From positions 11,346,001 to 11,410,000 of the forward strand of contig OY821751.1 in the NCBI GenBank assembly GCA_963682055.1: 64,000 bases of DNA, written 5' to 3'. This stretch comes from Primula veris (lineage: Eukaryota; Streptophyta; Magnoliopsida; Ericales; Primulaceae). The translations under genes and the position numbers were made by a program. The notes under the pieces are model-generated. The model was not told the DNA's origin. It did not search any database and worked only from the letters and a program-made list of their open reading frames with translations. Below are positions 1 to 13,374 of this stretch, piece by piece. Each line of letters opens with the position of its first letter. Position 1 is the first letter of the stretch.

Positions 1-3000
1 CTTCTTGGCTGGAGTTCTACAGAACATATAGGGAACAATAAGTTAGAAACAGCATATCCAAGTTCAAGAATATAACTATAGGCTGTCCATGAAAAACTAC
101 CTTTATTGAATTTTAAAATAAATTTAATTCTTCCAGTCAGCAAGACAAAAAATAAAATAAAATAAAAGTGTGGCTTAAACTGAATGAAAAATATACCGAT
201 GGTCTTCACATAGTTCTAAGTGTCGTTATTATAGAAGATCCCCTAATCTGATTAATCGTCAAGCACATAGTAACTATAATTTTAGTTAATCAGCTAGGGG
301 TTTTATTGAAAAGTTACATGTTTTCTGAGCAAGGGTGTGAAATAGAGGAAAGCCTCACTTACCTTTATAGAAGATCCCCTAATCTGATTAATCGTCAAGC
401 ACATAGTAACTATAATTTTAGTTAATCAACTAGGGGTTTTATTGAAAAGTAACATGTTTTCTGAGCAAGGGTGTGAAATAGGGGAAAGCCTCACTTACCT
501 TACGCAAGTAATTTCACAAAGAGAAATTTCATTCGCAATAAAAAGAAAGAAAAGACCACTTCAAACATCTCAATAAAGTTGACTAAAAAATATGCTTTTA
601 GCTTACCTTGGCTCGGGAGAAGAGTAACACTAGGCTGTAAGTATGCGCTATTGCTTCAAAGTTTTCTGGCATATTTGCAGGGGAAATTGATTGTGCCCAA
701 ATTGACGAAAGTAGGAGGCTAATCTGACGAGTACTCAGCCTTAAAGAAACTGCATCCTGATGTTTCAAGAATACAACAGGGAGAAGAAAAAAAAATGAGG
801 GTTGAGGACTCCAGCAATAAATTGATCAAAAGGAGAATCCAGCATAAACAAATTTGCATTGTTAGGATAAAGTTTAACCAGATACTACGCGGAAAAGCAT
901 ATTGCACAATGAATCTTCTTTAATCAGTTAATACTTGAAATTAATCTTTAGAACAAAGATAAATTAACTCAACCAACGACTGATCTAACACCTACTATTA
1001 TATGAAAATAATCCAGTGAATTTAAACCGACAAAATTGAGATACGTCACTTTTCAAAGAGATCACAAGTTACAAACAGATATATAGTCCAACATCCCATA
1101 TCAAATTAAGAGCAAACAAACAAAGCTAGATATATGGTTGACTAGATCCTTGGCCCATTTTTTTGGGGAGGTTAAGATAGCATATAGGAGTATAACTGAC
1201 GAGGCTACGACCCTCAATTTGTGTTAATATTACAAGTGATGATCATAGTGGTCTCAAGCAAATGCCTAGCCACATCACACTATTTTAATCCCCTATCTCA
1301 AGAAACTATACATCCAGATCATAAACTCTTCAAGAGAAGCAGCCTATTCCTTAAGTGGTCCTTGACTACCTTTTAAACAAATTAATTCCTTGACGAAGAT
1401 AAGTACATATATGTTTTTAAAGTTGTCAACAAAAGCAGAACCTACCAGTTCCTTGTTTGATATGTTATTAAAATTGTCATCAGCTTGCGGAATAGGAATA
1501 TTTTTCGCCGTGTATGCACTGCTATACGTCGATTTAATTCTATTTAGCATCCCTAAATTGTTCTCCTTATGTTGCCCTTCACTAAAGACATTTTCTTTAT
1601 TATCCAAAGGACCATTTTTCCTCGAAGAAAACCTGTCATTTCTCAGCTTCTCAAAAAGTGCAGCCGAAGAAGAAAATACAGAAACGGTTCTCGATAGAGA
1701 TCTTGCAAGATCTGTAGGATTTTTAGAATCAAGAACCGCAGAGGAATTTGTCGGGCAAACTGAAGATGGGACAAGAACAACAGAGAAAATACGGTGAGCT
1801 CCAACTCGTGTTTCATGGTCTGGGTGAACCATAGCTGGGAGTAATTGATGAAACAAAGCCTCCGGGAAGGCCTGAGGGATTAAAACAAAATGATTTCAGT
1901 ATTTGACAAATGGATGCTAGCCACTGTGCACAAGTGCACATTATCACTTTTGTAACCAAGTTATCAAAATTTAACAATTAATACATCATATTATTGTGCT
2001 CCCCAGAACAGTAGATCTTACTAAATTTGAAAATTTACACACCAATCTACACATTATGAAATAACTAGTATACCGTCGTTACTATCTCAACTTAGGAACA
2101 CTAATTATGTATAAATTGTTTGATTATCCTGATCATGTACTAAGCTCTGATCTACACAAAATAAGACAAATAGTCAAGCAACATTAAAATAACTTTTATG
2201 AACTCATAAGTTCTGATCAATTTGTGAATATCGATATTTAAATTGTGAGTTTGAATGTTTGATAGGTTGGTACACTAATGGTTCGATTTTGTTTAGGTTG
2301 GTGTCTGAATTGTGAGTTTTAAGAAGTTGATGTACTAGTAGAAGCTGATGAATTGGTGCAAAAAAGCGATATGTTTCCATCAATCAAGTAACAGAAATTT
2401 CTTACTTTGCTTTTATATGACATCTTCGGTATAGATGCCACAATTTGAGCAGTTCGAAAAACGGCAGCAATTGTAGTTCGGGCAATGACTGTAATACTTG
2501 ATATATTTTCCAACATGACAGACATAGTGTCGAGAATTGGACCTGCATCTCCGACCTGTTTGACAATAGCAAATTAGAATAATTTTATTCAAAAAATGAA
2601 ACTGCAATGAACCAGATTTGGTAAAAGAGTAAGAAAACGATGACAGGGAAGTCTCCAAATGGGGAGGTAAACTATGGCATTAGCCCTTAGGACCAGGGTC
2701 CAACTGTAAGCATTTTGAAGGCAAGGGGTGGTAATGCAGGTACTCAGAACCAGGGAAGTCTCTATGAAATTACGAGTAAAACTTAAGCATCAGTATAATA
2801 GAAAAAGGATGAGATGATTGGGGGAGGGAGATAAATGATGTTACGTTGCCTACTTTAAAATTCTGCCGCAAGTAGCTTATTTTTCAGCTTGTTGCAGTGC
2901 TCTTCCTATATTTTTTCCTCTCGTAATTGTACTTTGATCATCTATGAACCCAAAAAAAAATTATCTTGCAAAGTGATTTGAGTTGTTGAGTTCATTTACA

Positions 3001-6000
3001 AATCAGTTTTAAAAAAAGGTAGTTGGTCAGTTTTAGATGAAAATCCATAGGCATAGAATAGATCAAGAAAATTGAATTGACAACGAGATTAAGAATTTAT
3101 TAAAAAGGTAGTTGGTCAGTCAGTATATTCAGGGATCACAATATACCATACCTTATGAGACAACTCCACTAGGCACGTGTCAACGGTTTCGTGGAATTTT
3201 CTATTCCAGTTTATTACATCTTCGCCTAAATTTTCATCATCAAGTGAACAATGAATGCTTTTACGAAGGTGTCGCATAACATCTGTTATTGCACCAATGA
3301 TAGCAACTGATGATTGCACTTTTGCAATTTGAGTAAGAGAGGTGGTAACCTCAATTATATCAAGCTGCATGTTGGGTTGGTTAAGGACATTCTTGTGGTC
3401 AAGATGCTTGATCAAAATAGATATCAAAAAATGGGCACTTTCACCTGCAACATTAGAAAATTAAAAAAACATCATCTCAATATCTCATTTTCCAGTACTA
3501 ATTTACGAGGAATAAGGGCTTGTTTGGTAAGCCCCCAAAATATATTTTCTTCACAGTTCTAAATATACGTCGAATTGCTTGTTTGGGTGGTTAAAAAATG
3601 TTTTAAACCTTTTTTTTCCTGATAATATACCTTTATCTAATTTCGTACCCTAGCAACTACTATGTCCTGCTCCCAACACCAAAAAATATTTTTTCTCATA
3701 CTCTCCCAATCATATTCTTACATAAAAGTTTACATTCACTCACAAATTAGAATACTTTGAACTTACTAGATGCACGGTCTATAACACCCAAAACTGCAGA
3801 TGTCACACAGAATAGTGAAAAAGAACTTTCTATATCAAGGAAGGAGAATTTAATACCAGAACCATCCATCAGAAACTGCATATCTTTGAGAACAGAGAAA
3901 GCAAGACCATGTTTTATAGGCCAAAGATTTGCATTATCAAAATAACGGAACAATGATTCTAGAACACGTCGCATGGTCGTGGCCTCTTTGGCTAATTTGG
4001 CCATATTATGTACACATACCCTGGACCAAAAGGAGGGATTTTTTGCATCATCCCTGTACACAAACCAACCATAAAAAAAAGGTTTATATCCTTTTTTTAC
4101 AGCAAACAATCGACTTCTAACAATTAATAGAGCAATCTATGAAGTTTCACAATTTAGACACCAGCCTACACAAAATTGAATAATTCCTACACCAACTCTA
4201 AATTATCAGCATAAAAGCAATAACTATGAACTGTTTATTTTTAATATGTTGATGTACTAAGACACAATCTGCAAAAATCGGACAATTAATAGACGAATGT
4301 TACAATTTGAGTTTTTAAAGACTTGTAAATTTATCTAAACTGGTAGACTCATTGATTGATTTTGCATAGATTGGTGTCTAAATTTGTGAATTTCATAAAT
4401 TGGTATAGTAATTTTTTAATTTGATAGGTCAGTATAGTAATTGTGTGATATTTTATAGGTTTGTGACTAAGGCGTAAACTTATATAAATATAATATGGCG
4501 ATCGCTAAGAAGATGACAGGTTGGTGTACAAAAATGATCTTATCTCTACAGATGTCAGAGAATATAAACTGCGCAACCAGTGACAAGTTATTACCCTGAA
4601 ATCTTTACTTCGCCTTTCTCATTGACAATATCACTCCATGAAAGGGATTCCATCATGACATCTGGTGTAGGAGAGAGAGAGACACTGCCCTCGACTTCCC
4701 ACCGGCTTTCTTGTGTATTTACACTGCCAATAGAATCTTTAACAGGGTTTCCGTAGTTTTCCAAAATAACTGCAACAATCTGTTCAATGAACACATATCA
4801 AAGCATGTTTGATTAGGATTCTTTTATCATATTGTTCCAGTACCTAGCCAATTTAATAAATTAACTAGAAAATCAGTGAAGTATAAGAAATATGCCTACA
4901 AACCTACTACAATAAGATATCAGCATTTCTCTATGCTGGATTCAAACAACCACTTTGATTATCTAGTATTTCAATGACGAAATGTACAAGTTACGCATAT
5001 TTGTAGTAAGTAATTGGCATCTTATACCAACACTAGAACTTCACAAGAATAATTGAGCCAGGGCAAAGCCACAAACAGCATCTTCAGTTAAAGATTCTCA
5101 CAACTACAAGAAGCTTTAATAAAGATTGAAATGATACAGTAAGACAGTAGAAAAGTTGTCCTTACATCATCAAATTCGTATGACATATGGGAATTCCGAC
5201 CCATAAACCAAACCTACATGGCAAAAATACATAGATTAGAAAGGTCATGATTAACTTATGGCTTATCATATGCAGATGAGCAAATACCTTTTTCAATTAC
5301 AAGATCAAATACAAGAAATGGGATCCCCCAGGAGGCATTAATTTCAAGTTAACTGTAAAACTTTCTCATTTTCTTTAGACCTTGAGTTCAATCCCTTAAA
5401 ACGGCAAGGTTTAGTTACAGATTTGTACACTAATATAACTAAATTTCAATTTTTGTATACCAACCTACTAAATTTGGTGAATAGTAGAAGAATGTTACAT
5501 TTCTCGACGATTTTAGTATACTTGGCGCATCAAATCAGGGGCAAAATCCACAGATTGAGGTAGTAACAAGAACACAGAAAACGAATAATAACATTTTATT
5601 TTTTATTTTTACAAAAAATATTTTACACTAGTCTATAACGTTTATCCTTTCATAGTTAACAATCTATGGGTTACTTCAATTTTAGTCCCTGTTATGTGGT
5701 TGTATTTCTATTTAGTTTGCTAACAAGAAATGAAACATTACAACACTTAACTGCTAATTTTTGTAGGGGTTAAAAACTAAAATATGGTGATATTTAAGTG
5801 TACAAAACTGTAACCTCCCCAAAACGCCAGATTCAACTCAAAACTTCAAAACTGGAATTTAGTAGGACCTGAAAGTTAAGCTTAAGAAAGATAATATCTC
5901 GAGGGGCATTTAGTGCTTATTCAAAGACCCAATGTCACACTCCAATAATCTCTTTAAATCTTTTTCAAAGTTATAAAAGGGTAATGTTTTTCTCAACATC

Positions 6001-9000
6001 GATAAAGGAAAAATAGCCCATTAATGCAGTAATTGCAGACACTTCTAAATCCATTTAACTGATGCGATAACATAATTTCAGAAACTTAAGAATTGTTGGA
6101 AGATACAGTTTTCCTCTATGGCTCTGTTTGTTTTGTTGTAAAATGGGTGTAAACAAATATTTACGGGTAAAATAGATTTTCCGGGTGATTGGTATAACGT
6201 AAAACATTTTTTTTGGGAAAACTTTTCCCACATATCCAGTAAAATTGGGGGAAACGATTACCCCGCAAATAAAGTTGTAAACGGTTTACGGAGCCTCTTT
6301 CTATATTTTTTCTAATACTAGTATTATAACTATTATTAATTATAGGTCTATTCTTTTAAAATTATTTAATAATTAGTCCAATTCTATTTATTAACCAATA
6401 AAAAAAAGGAAAAAACACGAAAAATTCTAAAAAATAACAAAAATGGAAAAAAAATAAAAATAAAATCCGAAAAATCTAAAAAACCCAAGAAAATTTGAAA
6501 AAGCTAAAATCTAATTAACCAATAAAAATATAAATAAATAGGAAAAAAATCTAAAAAATAACAAAAAAATGGAAAAAATAAAACAAAAAATTCCGAAAAA
6601 TCTAAAAAACCCAAGAAAATTTGAAAAAGCTAAAATCTAATTAACCAATAAAAATATAAATAAATAGGAAAAAATCTAAAAAATAACAAAAAAATGGAAA
6701 AAATAAAACAAAAAATTCCGAAAAATCTAAAAAACCCAAGAAAATTTGGAAAAGCTAAAAAAAGTCAATAATATCTTCTATACTTATAATTTTATGAGTT
6801 TATATGTTGAAAAATTATAAGTTATTATAAGTGACGTATATGAAATAAAATGTGTTTAGGTTAAGTTTCCTATACATGTTGACGAAGTTCCTTTCAGAAA
6901 AGTAGACGAACTTTTAGTTTTTTTCCCGTCAAAATAATTGTGATTTTAATCACTAATGTTTTTAAACTTTCACGAACTTATTCATTTTTGTGACTTTTAG
7001 TTAATTTTTGTGACTTTTAGTTAATTTTTGATGTTTTTCATCTTAAAATATTTTGTTTAAAGTATGAACAATGTTTATTTATTTATGCATCGAATTTGTC
7101 TAATTTAAATAACTAATAGATTTTTGAATTTCAATAGAATTCACATGGGAAACCTTTGACGCACCAAACACCCGTAAATAAAGTGCAAACAAAATTTTGC
7201 ACCGTAAAACTTTACCCGAAAAATATTTTCTCTCCGTAAATATTTTACTACGAAACAAACAGAGCCTATATATACATATATAATATATATAAATACCAGT
7301 GACGAAAGGGCTTGTAACGCAGCCGAACGAAGAAGCTTAACTCTATCTTCCTCCCCCACTTCTTGAGCCAGTTGGCAGACTTTTGGAATAAATCCTTCCA
7401 AGTTGAACATGTAAGTCCCATCAGTCTGCAGAACACAAAAGACACATATATAGGTCAGAAATATATATATACCTAAGAACAAAGGGACCTAGAGAGAAAA
7501 GATCAGTGTCAATATCAATTTAGTATGCCAACAGTTTGTGTCAACTTTTCTAATTAGTACATCAAGCTAATAGTTAAACGATTTAAACACCAACTTTTAC
7601 AAGTTTGAGCAATTGTAAAACCAGCATGAAAACTGAACATAAAAGGAATATGTACCAATAGTTCAGATACGTTAATGTACTAAGACCAAATGTGCATAAT
7701 ACCAGGACAGTTAGTACACCAAAGTTGAAAATTGACATTTGAATGCTTGTGAATTTTCTTTTGGTGTATGAATTGTTCAAAGTTGTTTAAACTGGCGTCT
7801 AAATTGTGAATTATGATAGTTTGGTGTAGTATTTGTATTGACATTTTGCAGATTGGTGGATAAATTCTAAATATTTAATACAATGATGCACCATGAGTTA
7901 ACCTTGGTGTACAAATTGATGTTTTCTCATTTCTATAATGGATTAATGGTTGAACAATAACCACGAAGACCAAAGATAAAACAATATTACCTGATTATTT
8001 ACAAAGTCAAAAAGTGTGAGGCATCCAACAATTCTGATATCATCCTGTCTTGTTTGATCCAATAGAGTATGAACAATGCTTAGAACACTACTTGCAAAGA
8101 GAGGCCTGCCAATTCATCAGCAATTAATACATGTACTTATAAATTGAATCAGATCTTTGATACAAAAAAACCTTGTTTGCACTATACGCCATTTAAGCTC
8201 AACAATGGAAGGGGATATTGGCATATGATAACAAGGCTATTTGGCTTGATGATGTGACGCCAACGTAATCAAAGATCTCAGGTGTTAAGTAGTTATTAGT
8301 ACAACTCACCTAAAAAATCCATTTCAAAGACAAAGTGGTTGTAATTTAGGAGAACTATAACAATGTTTAAAACTAACTAAGTTCGCAAATCATCTACATC
8401 AAATACTACTCCACCTCATCATTTGATATACAGGCATCTAATGAATATAAACCTATATAATTTAATTGGTTAGTGTCTCAGACTCCAAGTAAAATACTCT
8501 AAATATCCTGCTTTAAGATCTAGAATCACAAATTTGACCTAAACATTTAATGAACCCTCATGACAGTAATTTCAAAGATTGAGCTAGGCCATTCAGTTCC
8601 TTCTCGGCCACATCGGAAACTGTAATTATTGTAAATCATTTTGTAAACAACAGGTCAAGGAGATCCAAAATCAGAACATAGAAAGAATAACTAGTTTTTT
8701 TTTTGTATTTTGTTGGGTGCGGGATTAATTTACGAAAGGTAGTACGTAACTGCTAGTCACGTTTTATTAGAAATGTTAAATCAAATATCATAAAAATATA
8801 TAAAAAAAAACACAATTTTTTGGAGTAAGGAATTCAGCTCACATTTGCTCTCTACAGGTACTCAGCAACTTCTTGTAAACGTAAAGGACAATTTTTGCGG
8901 AGCCAAAGTTCTCAACTCTCAGTTCTTTGTAACACCTTTGTTCAAGTGAGTTTGTAATCTGTTAGATAAAACCAAAATTGTAATCACTAAATTAAAATTC

Positions 9001-9752
9001 AGCCGATTGTCAACGTTTCAATAATTGGATAAAAAGAAATCAGGACAAAATTTTCAAGAAAAAAGGGCTCGAAAACAAAGCAGGGGATGAATATTCAAGT
9101 ATGTCAACATGAGTCCCTGGTACCTTCGGTATACGTAGAGGATTCTTGGCAGCATATTCACAAAGTTTTCCAATTTTCCGATCATTTGGTTCTTCATCCT
9201 ATACAAAATTAGCAAAAGAGTTTATTATTCCATTATTAGCAAAGTTAGGTCACAATTACTAAGGTGCAAATATAAATCAATTTATCGATTTAAATACATT
9301 TGCGCTGATATAAGTCATATAACTGGCTCTTTGCTAACCTTACACCAGGTAAACAACTAGCTATAATGCAGAACTGACAGAAAAGACATATAAAACTAGA
9401 AAAGTAACAACCCGCAGCCTGTTACGATCACCGACTAAGATGAGTGCTTCAAGAAGCACCAAAGTAGTATGGGAAGATATGTGTTTTATATGAAAATATA
9501 TAATAGACTCAAGTTAAATTTTCAATTACAAATACAATAAATGAAGACAAAAGCCAAAAAGCGTCACTTTAGTAGAAATCGTTCAATTTGGATCAGACTA
9601 CTCACCGGTGATTTGGGGAAAATCTCTGCAATTAACTTTTTGTATCTCTTCACGGGCTGCCTGGACCTCGCACGCATAGCGGGGCAGAAGAAGCAAAGGT
9701 TGCCACATGCTGGCAAAACTTGCCTTGATATTACTCCGGAAACAACACTCAT
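1..9752 (-). CDS. EFR3: EFR3-family ARM-repeat plasma-membrane scaffold protein (3' end outside window)
   Basis: Plant EFR3 homologs (the SEMI-ROLLED LEAF2 / EFOP family) are peripheral membrane scaffolds that anchor the PI4-kinase alpha complex. Thirteen coding exons are visible, all bounded by GT-AG and all phase-consistent: 9606-9752, 9124-9198, 8843-8958, 7991-8105, 7297-7425, 5166-5213, 4595-4779, 3857-4053, 3152-3444, 2406-2555, 1446-1871, 607-756 and 1-16 (partial). They give about 682 residues. The family is usually near 1000, so roughly 300 C-terminal residues lie beyond base 1. The start ATG (9750-9752) gives MSVVSGVISRQVLPACGNLC. Cysteines 16, 20 and 23 resemble the acylated N-terminal Cys cluster of EFR3. 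Family hallmarks include MRARSRQPVKRYKKLIAEIF, GFIPKVCQLAQEVGEEDR, FWSRVCVHNMAKLAKEAT, MVHPDHETRVGAHRIFSVVL and LLLSSIWAQSISPANMPEN. No frame break is seen, so the gene looks functional. The function is known from the family; the exon model is my reading of the sequence. Confidence 0.95.
231..501. repeat. Tandem duplication of a 136-bp intron segment
   Basis: A unit starting atagaagatcccctaatctg at 231 recurs at 367 with only a few differences, giving a period of 136 bp. It lies inside the EFR3-like intron 17-606. Each copy ends in cacttacctt, which on the minus strand reads like a splice donor (AAGGTAAG), but no exon-like frame accompanies it. Confidence 0.9.
2030..2345. repeat. Foldback (MITE-like) repeat, copy 1, in an EFR3-like intron
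   Basis: Left part reads tttacacaccaatctacaca and right part ggttggtgtctgaattgtga, which are imperfect inverted complements. The same arms occur at 4136-4480 and 7555-7905. The copy lies wholly within intron 1872-2405. Superfamily is not determined and the boundaries are approximate. Confidence 0.5.
4136..4480. repeat. Foldback (MITE-like) repeat, copy 2, in an EFR3-like intron
   Basis: The arms are cacaatttagacaccagcct on the left and attggtgtctaaatttgtga on the right. They are near-perfect inverted complements around an AT-rich centre. The copy is contained in intron 4054-4594, and ends are approximate. Confidence 0.55.
6120..7266. mobile_element. Non-autonomous TIR DNA transposon inside an EFR3-like intron
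   Basis: The left end GGCTCTGTTTGTTTTGTTGT and the inverted right end GGCTCTGTTTGTTTCGTAGT match at 18 of 20 positions and continue as degenerate inverted repeats. The element is 1147 bp, has no coding capacity and holds an internal tandem repeat. A TAT is found at both outer edges and may be a 3-bp target duplication, as for PIF/Harbinger or CACTA elements. The superfamily is unresolved. The right end is 30 bp from the exon 7297-7425 donor site. Confidence 0.8.
6391..6762. repeat. Three tandem A-rich units of about 125 bp inside the TIR element
   Basis: Units start at 6391, 6515 and 6641, each with ttaaccaataaaaa. They share the internal string aaaaacccaagaaaatttg. Units 2 and 3 are nearly identical and unit 1 is more diverged, which points to stepwise expansion. 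Confidence 0.85.
7555..7905. repeat. Foldback (MITE-like) repeat, copy 3, in an EFR3-like intron
   Basis: The arms are gatttaaacaccaactttta and ttaaactggcgtctaaattg. They belong to the same family as the copies at 2030 and 4136 and lie within intron 7426-7990. This copy is more degraded and its ends are approximate. Confidence 0.45.
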
Positions 9753-10269
9753 TTTGTATTTAAAGTTATTTAATTATCCGATTGCAAACAAAATTAAACT
9801 AGAAATGGCGTGAAACACTATAATCCCTTGCAAAACTTTTCGCTTCCTTCTCCTTTTTTTACAATCTTAAGCGCTGATTCGCCCACCACCCTATAAATCA
9901 ACAATCGGGAACTCAATCAGCAACTTAAATATTCAAACAACCCTTAAATGAAACAAGCCAAGATAATAAGATATGAAAAAATATTTTTAGAAAAAAGAAA
10001 AAAAAAAGAAATTCACATCACTGATCCAAAAACAATTGGATATACTAATGTACAAAAACCAAACTTTTTGTCTACAAAATTTACAGAATGTGCCAATTTT
10101 TCAAAATGTTGCATTTACACAATGACAATACAACAACTGCAGAAAAATTTATGAATTACATCCAAAAAATAGATTTAATTCAAGCAATTATAATTTTTTC
10201 TCAATTGTAAGAATTAAATGAAATTCATTTCACAAATACAAAAATATGATACCAAAAAAGGTACAAGTT
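9753..10269 (-). other. 5' flank and presumed promoter/5' UTR of the EFR3-like gene
   Basis: This is AT-rich sequence upstream of the start codon at 9752. No other gene is recognised. A 5' UTR intron is common in this family but I could not place one with confidence. No clear TATA box or named element can be assigned. Confidence 0.4.
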
Positions 10270-11440
10270 AGAATTCTTTTTGTCAAAAAACTATCGCAAT
10301 AGTCAAACCTAAAGGAATATATAATCCCTAGAGATCCATATTATACATAAAAAAGAGTGCTGAGAATATTGAAATTTATTCCGGAAGTATGATAAAAATG
10401 TGGCAATTTTCTGTTATTAAAAAAAACGAATCTCCCTTACAAATAAAAACACACGTACCAAAAAAATTACAATCTAAAGAATTCTTATAATCAAATTAAA
10501 AAGATCATTGCAATTGTCAAAGCTAAAGGAATCAACATCATAATCCTAAAATCCACAAAACATAGCGACAAAAATAGCTTTCTAAAATAATGTCACAATT
10601 TCATACAGAAAAAACATGATAAAATTGCGAAAACTCGAAGCTCTCTTTAATTTAACAATATCATAATCCAAAAATCCACAAAATAGCGACAAAAACACCT
10701 GTCTAATAATGTCGCAATTTCGTAAAAAAAATAACAAATTTTGTGAATACTTGCGATGTTTAACAATTTCATTGAAAAATCATGTGAAAATGTAAAGTTT
10801 ATGATTATGAACGAAATTTGAGGTACGAAGGAAACCATTTTATTAATATAATTATTGAAAAATAAACTTATAATCTAAAAAAACTCTTATAATCAATTAA
10901 TAGTCAAAACTAAAGGAATTAACATCATAATCCTAAAATCCACAAAATATAGCAACCAAAAGTGCTCCAAAATAATATCGTAAAAAATGATAAAATTGTG
11001 AATACTTGCAATGTTCAACAATTTCATTGTGAAATCATGTGAAAATGCAATGTTTATGAATTATGACTATGAATTAACATCATAATCTTAAAATCCACAA
11101 AATATAGCAACCAAAAGGGCTCCAAAATAATATTGTAAAAAATGATAAAATTGTGAATATTTGCAATGTTCAACAATTTCATTGTGAAATCATGTGAAAA
11201 TGCAATGTTTATGATTAAAAACGAAATTTGAGGTAATAAAATTAACATCATAATCCTAAAATCCACAAAATAAAGCAACAAAAAGAGCTCTATAATAATG
11301 TCGTAATAAAAATGATTGCGCATATTTGAAGGTCCCTTTAATTTAACAATTGCAATGTTTATGATCATGAACGAAATTGAGATATGAATTTGATACAATT
11401 TTTTAATATCATTTCTGAATATCATTTATTAATTGATATT
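10270..11440. repeat. Degenerate tandem repeat array, unit about 150 bp
   Basis: The string catcataatcctaaaatcca, or a close variant, recurs near 10536, 10666, 10922, 11079 and 11247. It is followed each time by acaaaatatagc-like and caacaatttcattg-like blocks. The copies near 10922 and 11079 are the most similar. Short reading frames on the minus strand here are by-products of the repeat. Confidence 0.7.
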
Positions 11441-11464
11441 ATTAATGAAAAATAATAACCTTTT

Positions 11465-13045
11465 TAGAAGGGTTGGTGCCGGAGAGACCGAAAGCTGGTG
11501 ATCCGTCAAAAGCTTCGATTCTCAAGCTTTTACATTTACATTCTCTCCTTTTATATATATCTTTATCTTTCTCTCTCTCTCTCTATATATATATATACAT
11601 GTATCTATTTATTTGGATTTTACTGTTATTAGCATTGGTTAATGTAACTTGTATATTTCTCCTACTTGGTCCCTTATGCAGTCTTCTCTTACATATTTGA
11701 TTCTTATTTTTTGAGATTATTTTGTATATTTATTCCTTACTCGATAAATTATCTTATGTGCATTGTGGTGGGACAAAATTAGGTGGAGATGGTCGTAGTT
11801 CACGACCCTTCAGATTTTAATTCTTTTTTATGAAAAATAATTTATTTCCATGATTTTCATCAAAATCTTCTAAAATAAGCGTTTGGCCTCCTTAATTTTA
11901 CGAAAAAACCCTATATAAGGCATGAAAAAAATGATATTGACCCATTCAAAATCATGGTCGCCTGGTCTGGTACGGAAGGTCTGTAAAGCATGAAGTTTTT
12001 TGATTGTCAGAAAAAGAACAAATGGAATGGTGAAAAGATAATTTGTAGGTGGAGGAGAGTATTGTGGACATGACTATTCGGTTGAAATTTTAACTCACTA
12101 ACAATTGGATTAATGCAAAACATTGTAAGTGAGGGGGAAAATGGTTATTTATTTTTATATACAATTATGAAAATAGTAACGACCGAGGTTCTCATGCTTT
12201 CATTTTTACGAGGATTACATATTATCATGTATCACTTGTGATTTGTGATTTGATTCACAGCTTTTATGACATATACCTTGTTAGGAAGTTCAACTAAAAC
12301 CTTTTGTTTTGCAGCTCTCAAGGTCTATTCTCTGTGTAAAATTTGATTTCATGGTTTTATCAAAAAATTATATATTTTTCCGTGTTTGAAATAAAACCGT
12401 CTAACTATATAGGAAACTTGATTGTTCGTAACATTGTTACAAAGTAAACATATGGTTGACCATAAGTAAGTAATTTTATGATACTTTTTTTTCATATTGA
12501 TCATCTTAAAGATTCCAATACTTGAAAACGAGAAAGCAAACAAAACAAACAAATCAAAGGTCTTTAGAAGAGGTTATGGGTCAAATCCATCACTTTTTAA
12601 TAGAATAGATTTCAAATGGATTAAAATAAAATTCTGAGACCACTTAGATTATTGAACGAAACCATGGGATCATTGGCCGGTTTTTGTATTTTCTTGATTG
12701 ATATTCCCAACGGTCCAACTCTAACATGTCGCATACCAACATTTGTGGCATTTTATTGAAAGACATGGGGTTGGTTTATCTTAAACTAACCATTTAGTTT
12801 AATAATTTTAATCAAACATGTTTTGTTTGTTTTCTTATTATGTTAGGTTGATCTAATGGTACCAAAATCACATCTTTAGCTTAAAGGATATTTACCAATT
12901 ATGTTAAGCAGTTGGTTTGTATTCACCTTCGGATGAGATTTCATATGGATTTGTGGAGCCAAATCTAGAATAAACTAATAACTTGGCCAGCCGGTTGGCT
13001 GGTACATATAATAATAATATTTTCGTCACAAAATAACAGTATAAT
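11465..13045 (+). repeat. F-box unit intergenic module, copy 1
   Basis: The segment is paralogous to 20285-22012. Shared blocks include gaaagctggtgatccgtcaa (11492 and 20319), gaccacttagattattgaac near 12640 and 21650, and the string around gattgatattcccaacggtc. The same order is kept along the whole segment, so this is one repeat unit of a tandem array. A (CT)n/(TA)n microsatellite lies near 11570-11600. No gene is seen in it. Confidence 0.85.
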
Positions 13046-13232
13046 TTTAACAAATAATGCCCTATAACTATCGCTTTTGAACTTATATTAACAGAAGATA
13101 CCTAACCTAAGTTACATTCCTCCTATAACACTTTTAAAAACTATATAAACTTTATTTAATCTAATTAGCTCTCGTCTGTTTTTTCTATCTCATTCTATGA
13201 TACATTCTCTCTCTCTCTAACTCAATCAATCG

Positions 13233-13374
13233 ATGATGTCGTCGAAGAAGGGTTTTTAACCGGATCGATCTACCACCACACCTCCGTCGTCGATCTCCGA
13301 ATTAAACACTAAATTCGGTTATGGTTCTACTCCGATTCAACCCTACGTATGGTTCAATGATTTAGGTTTTCAGG
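13233..13374 (+). pseudogene. Gene-like first-exon fragment, parent unknown
   Basis: A CT-rich leader (about 13195-13222) is followed by ATGATG at 13233. A short frame MMSSKKGF then stops. Another frame is open through STTTPPSSISELNTKFGYGS and PIQPYVWFNDLGFQ up to a splice-donor-like CAG/GTTAGT at 13374. Base composition is clearly less AT-rich than the surroundings. I do not recognise the family. It looks like a captured or decayed exon with a frameshift, because no downstream exon was found. Confidence 0.35.

Noticed and set aside
3505..3620. aagggcttgtttggtaagcc, resembling the end of a Tourist-type MITE
   Set aside because: No matching inverted end or target duplication could be found nearby.
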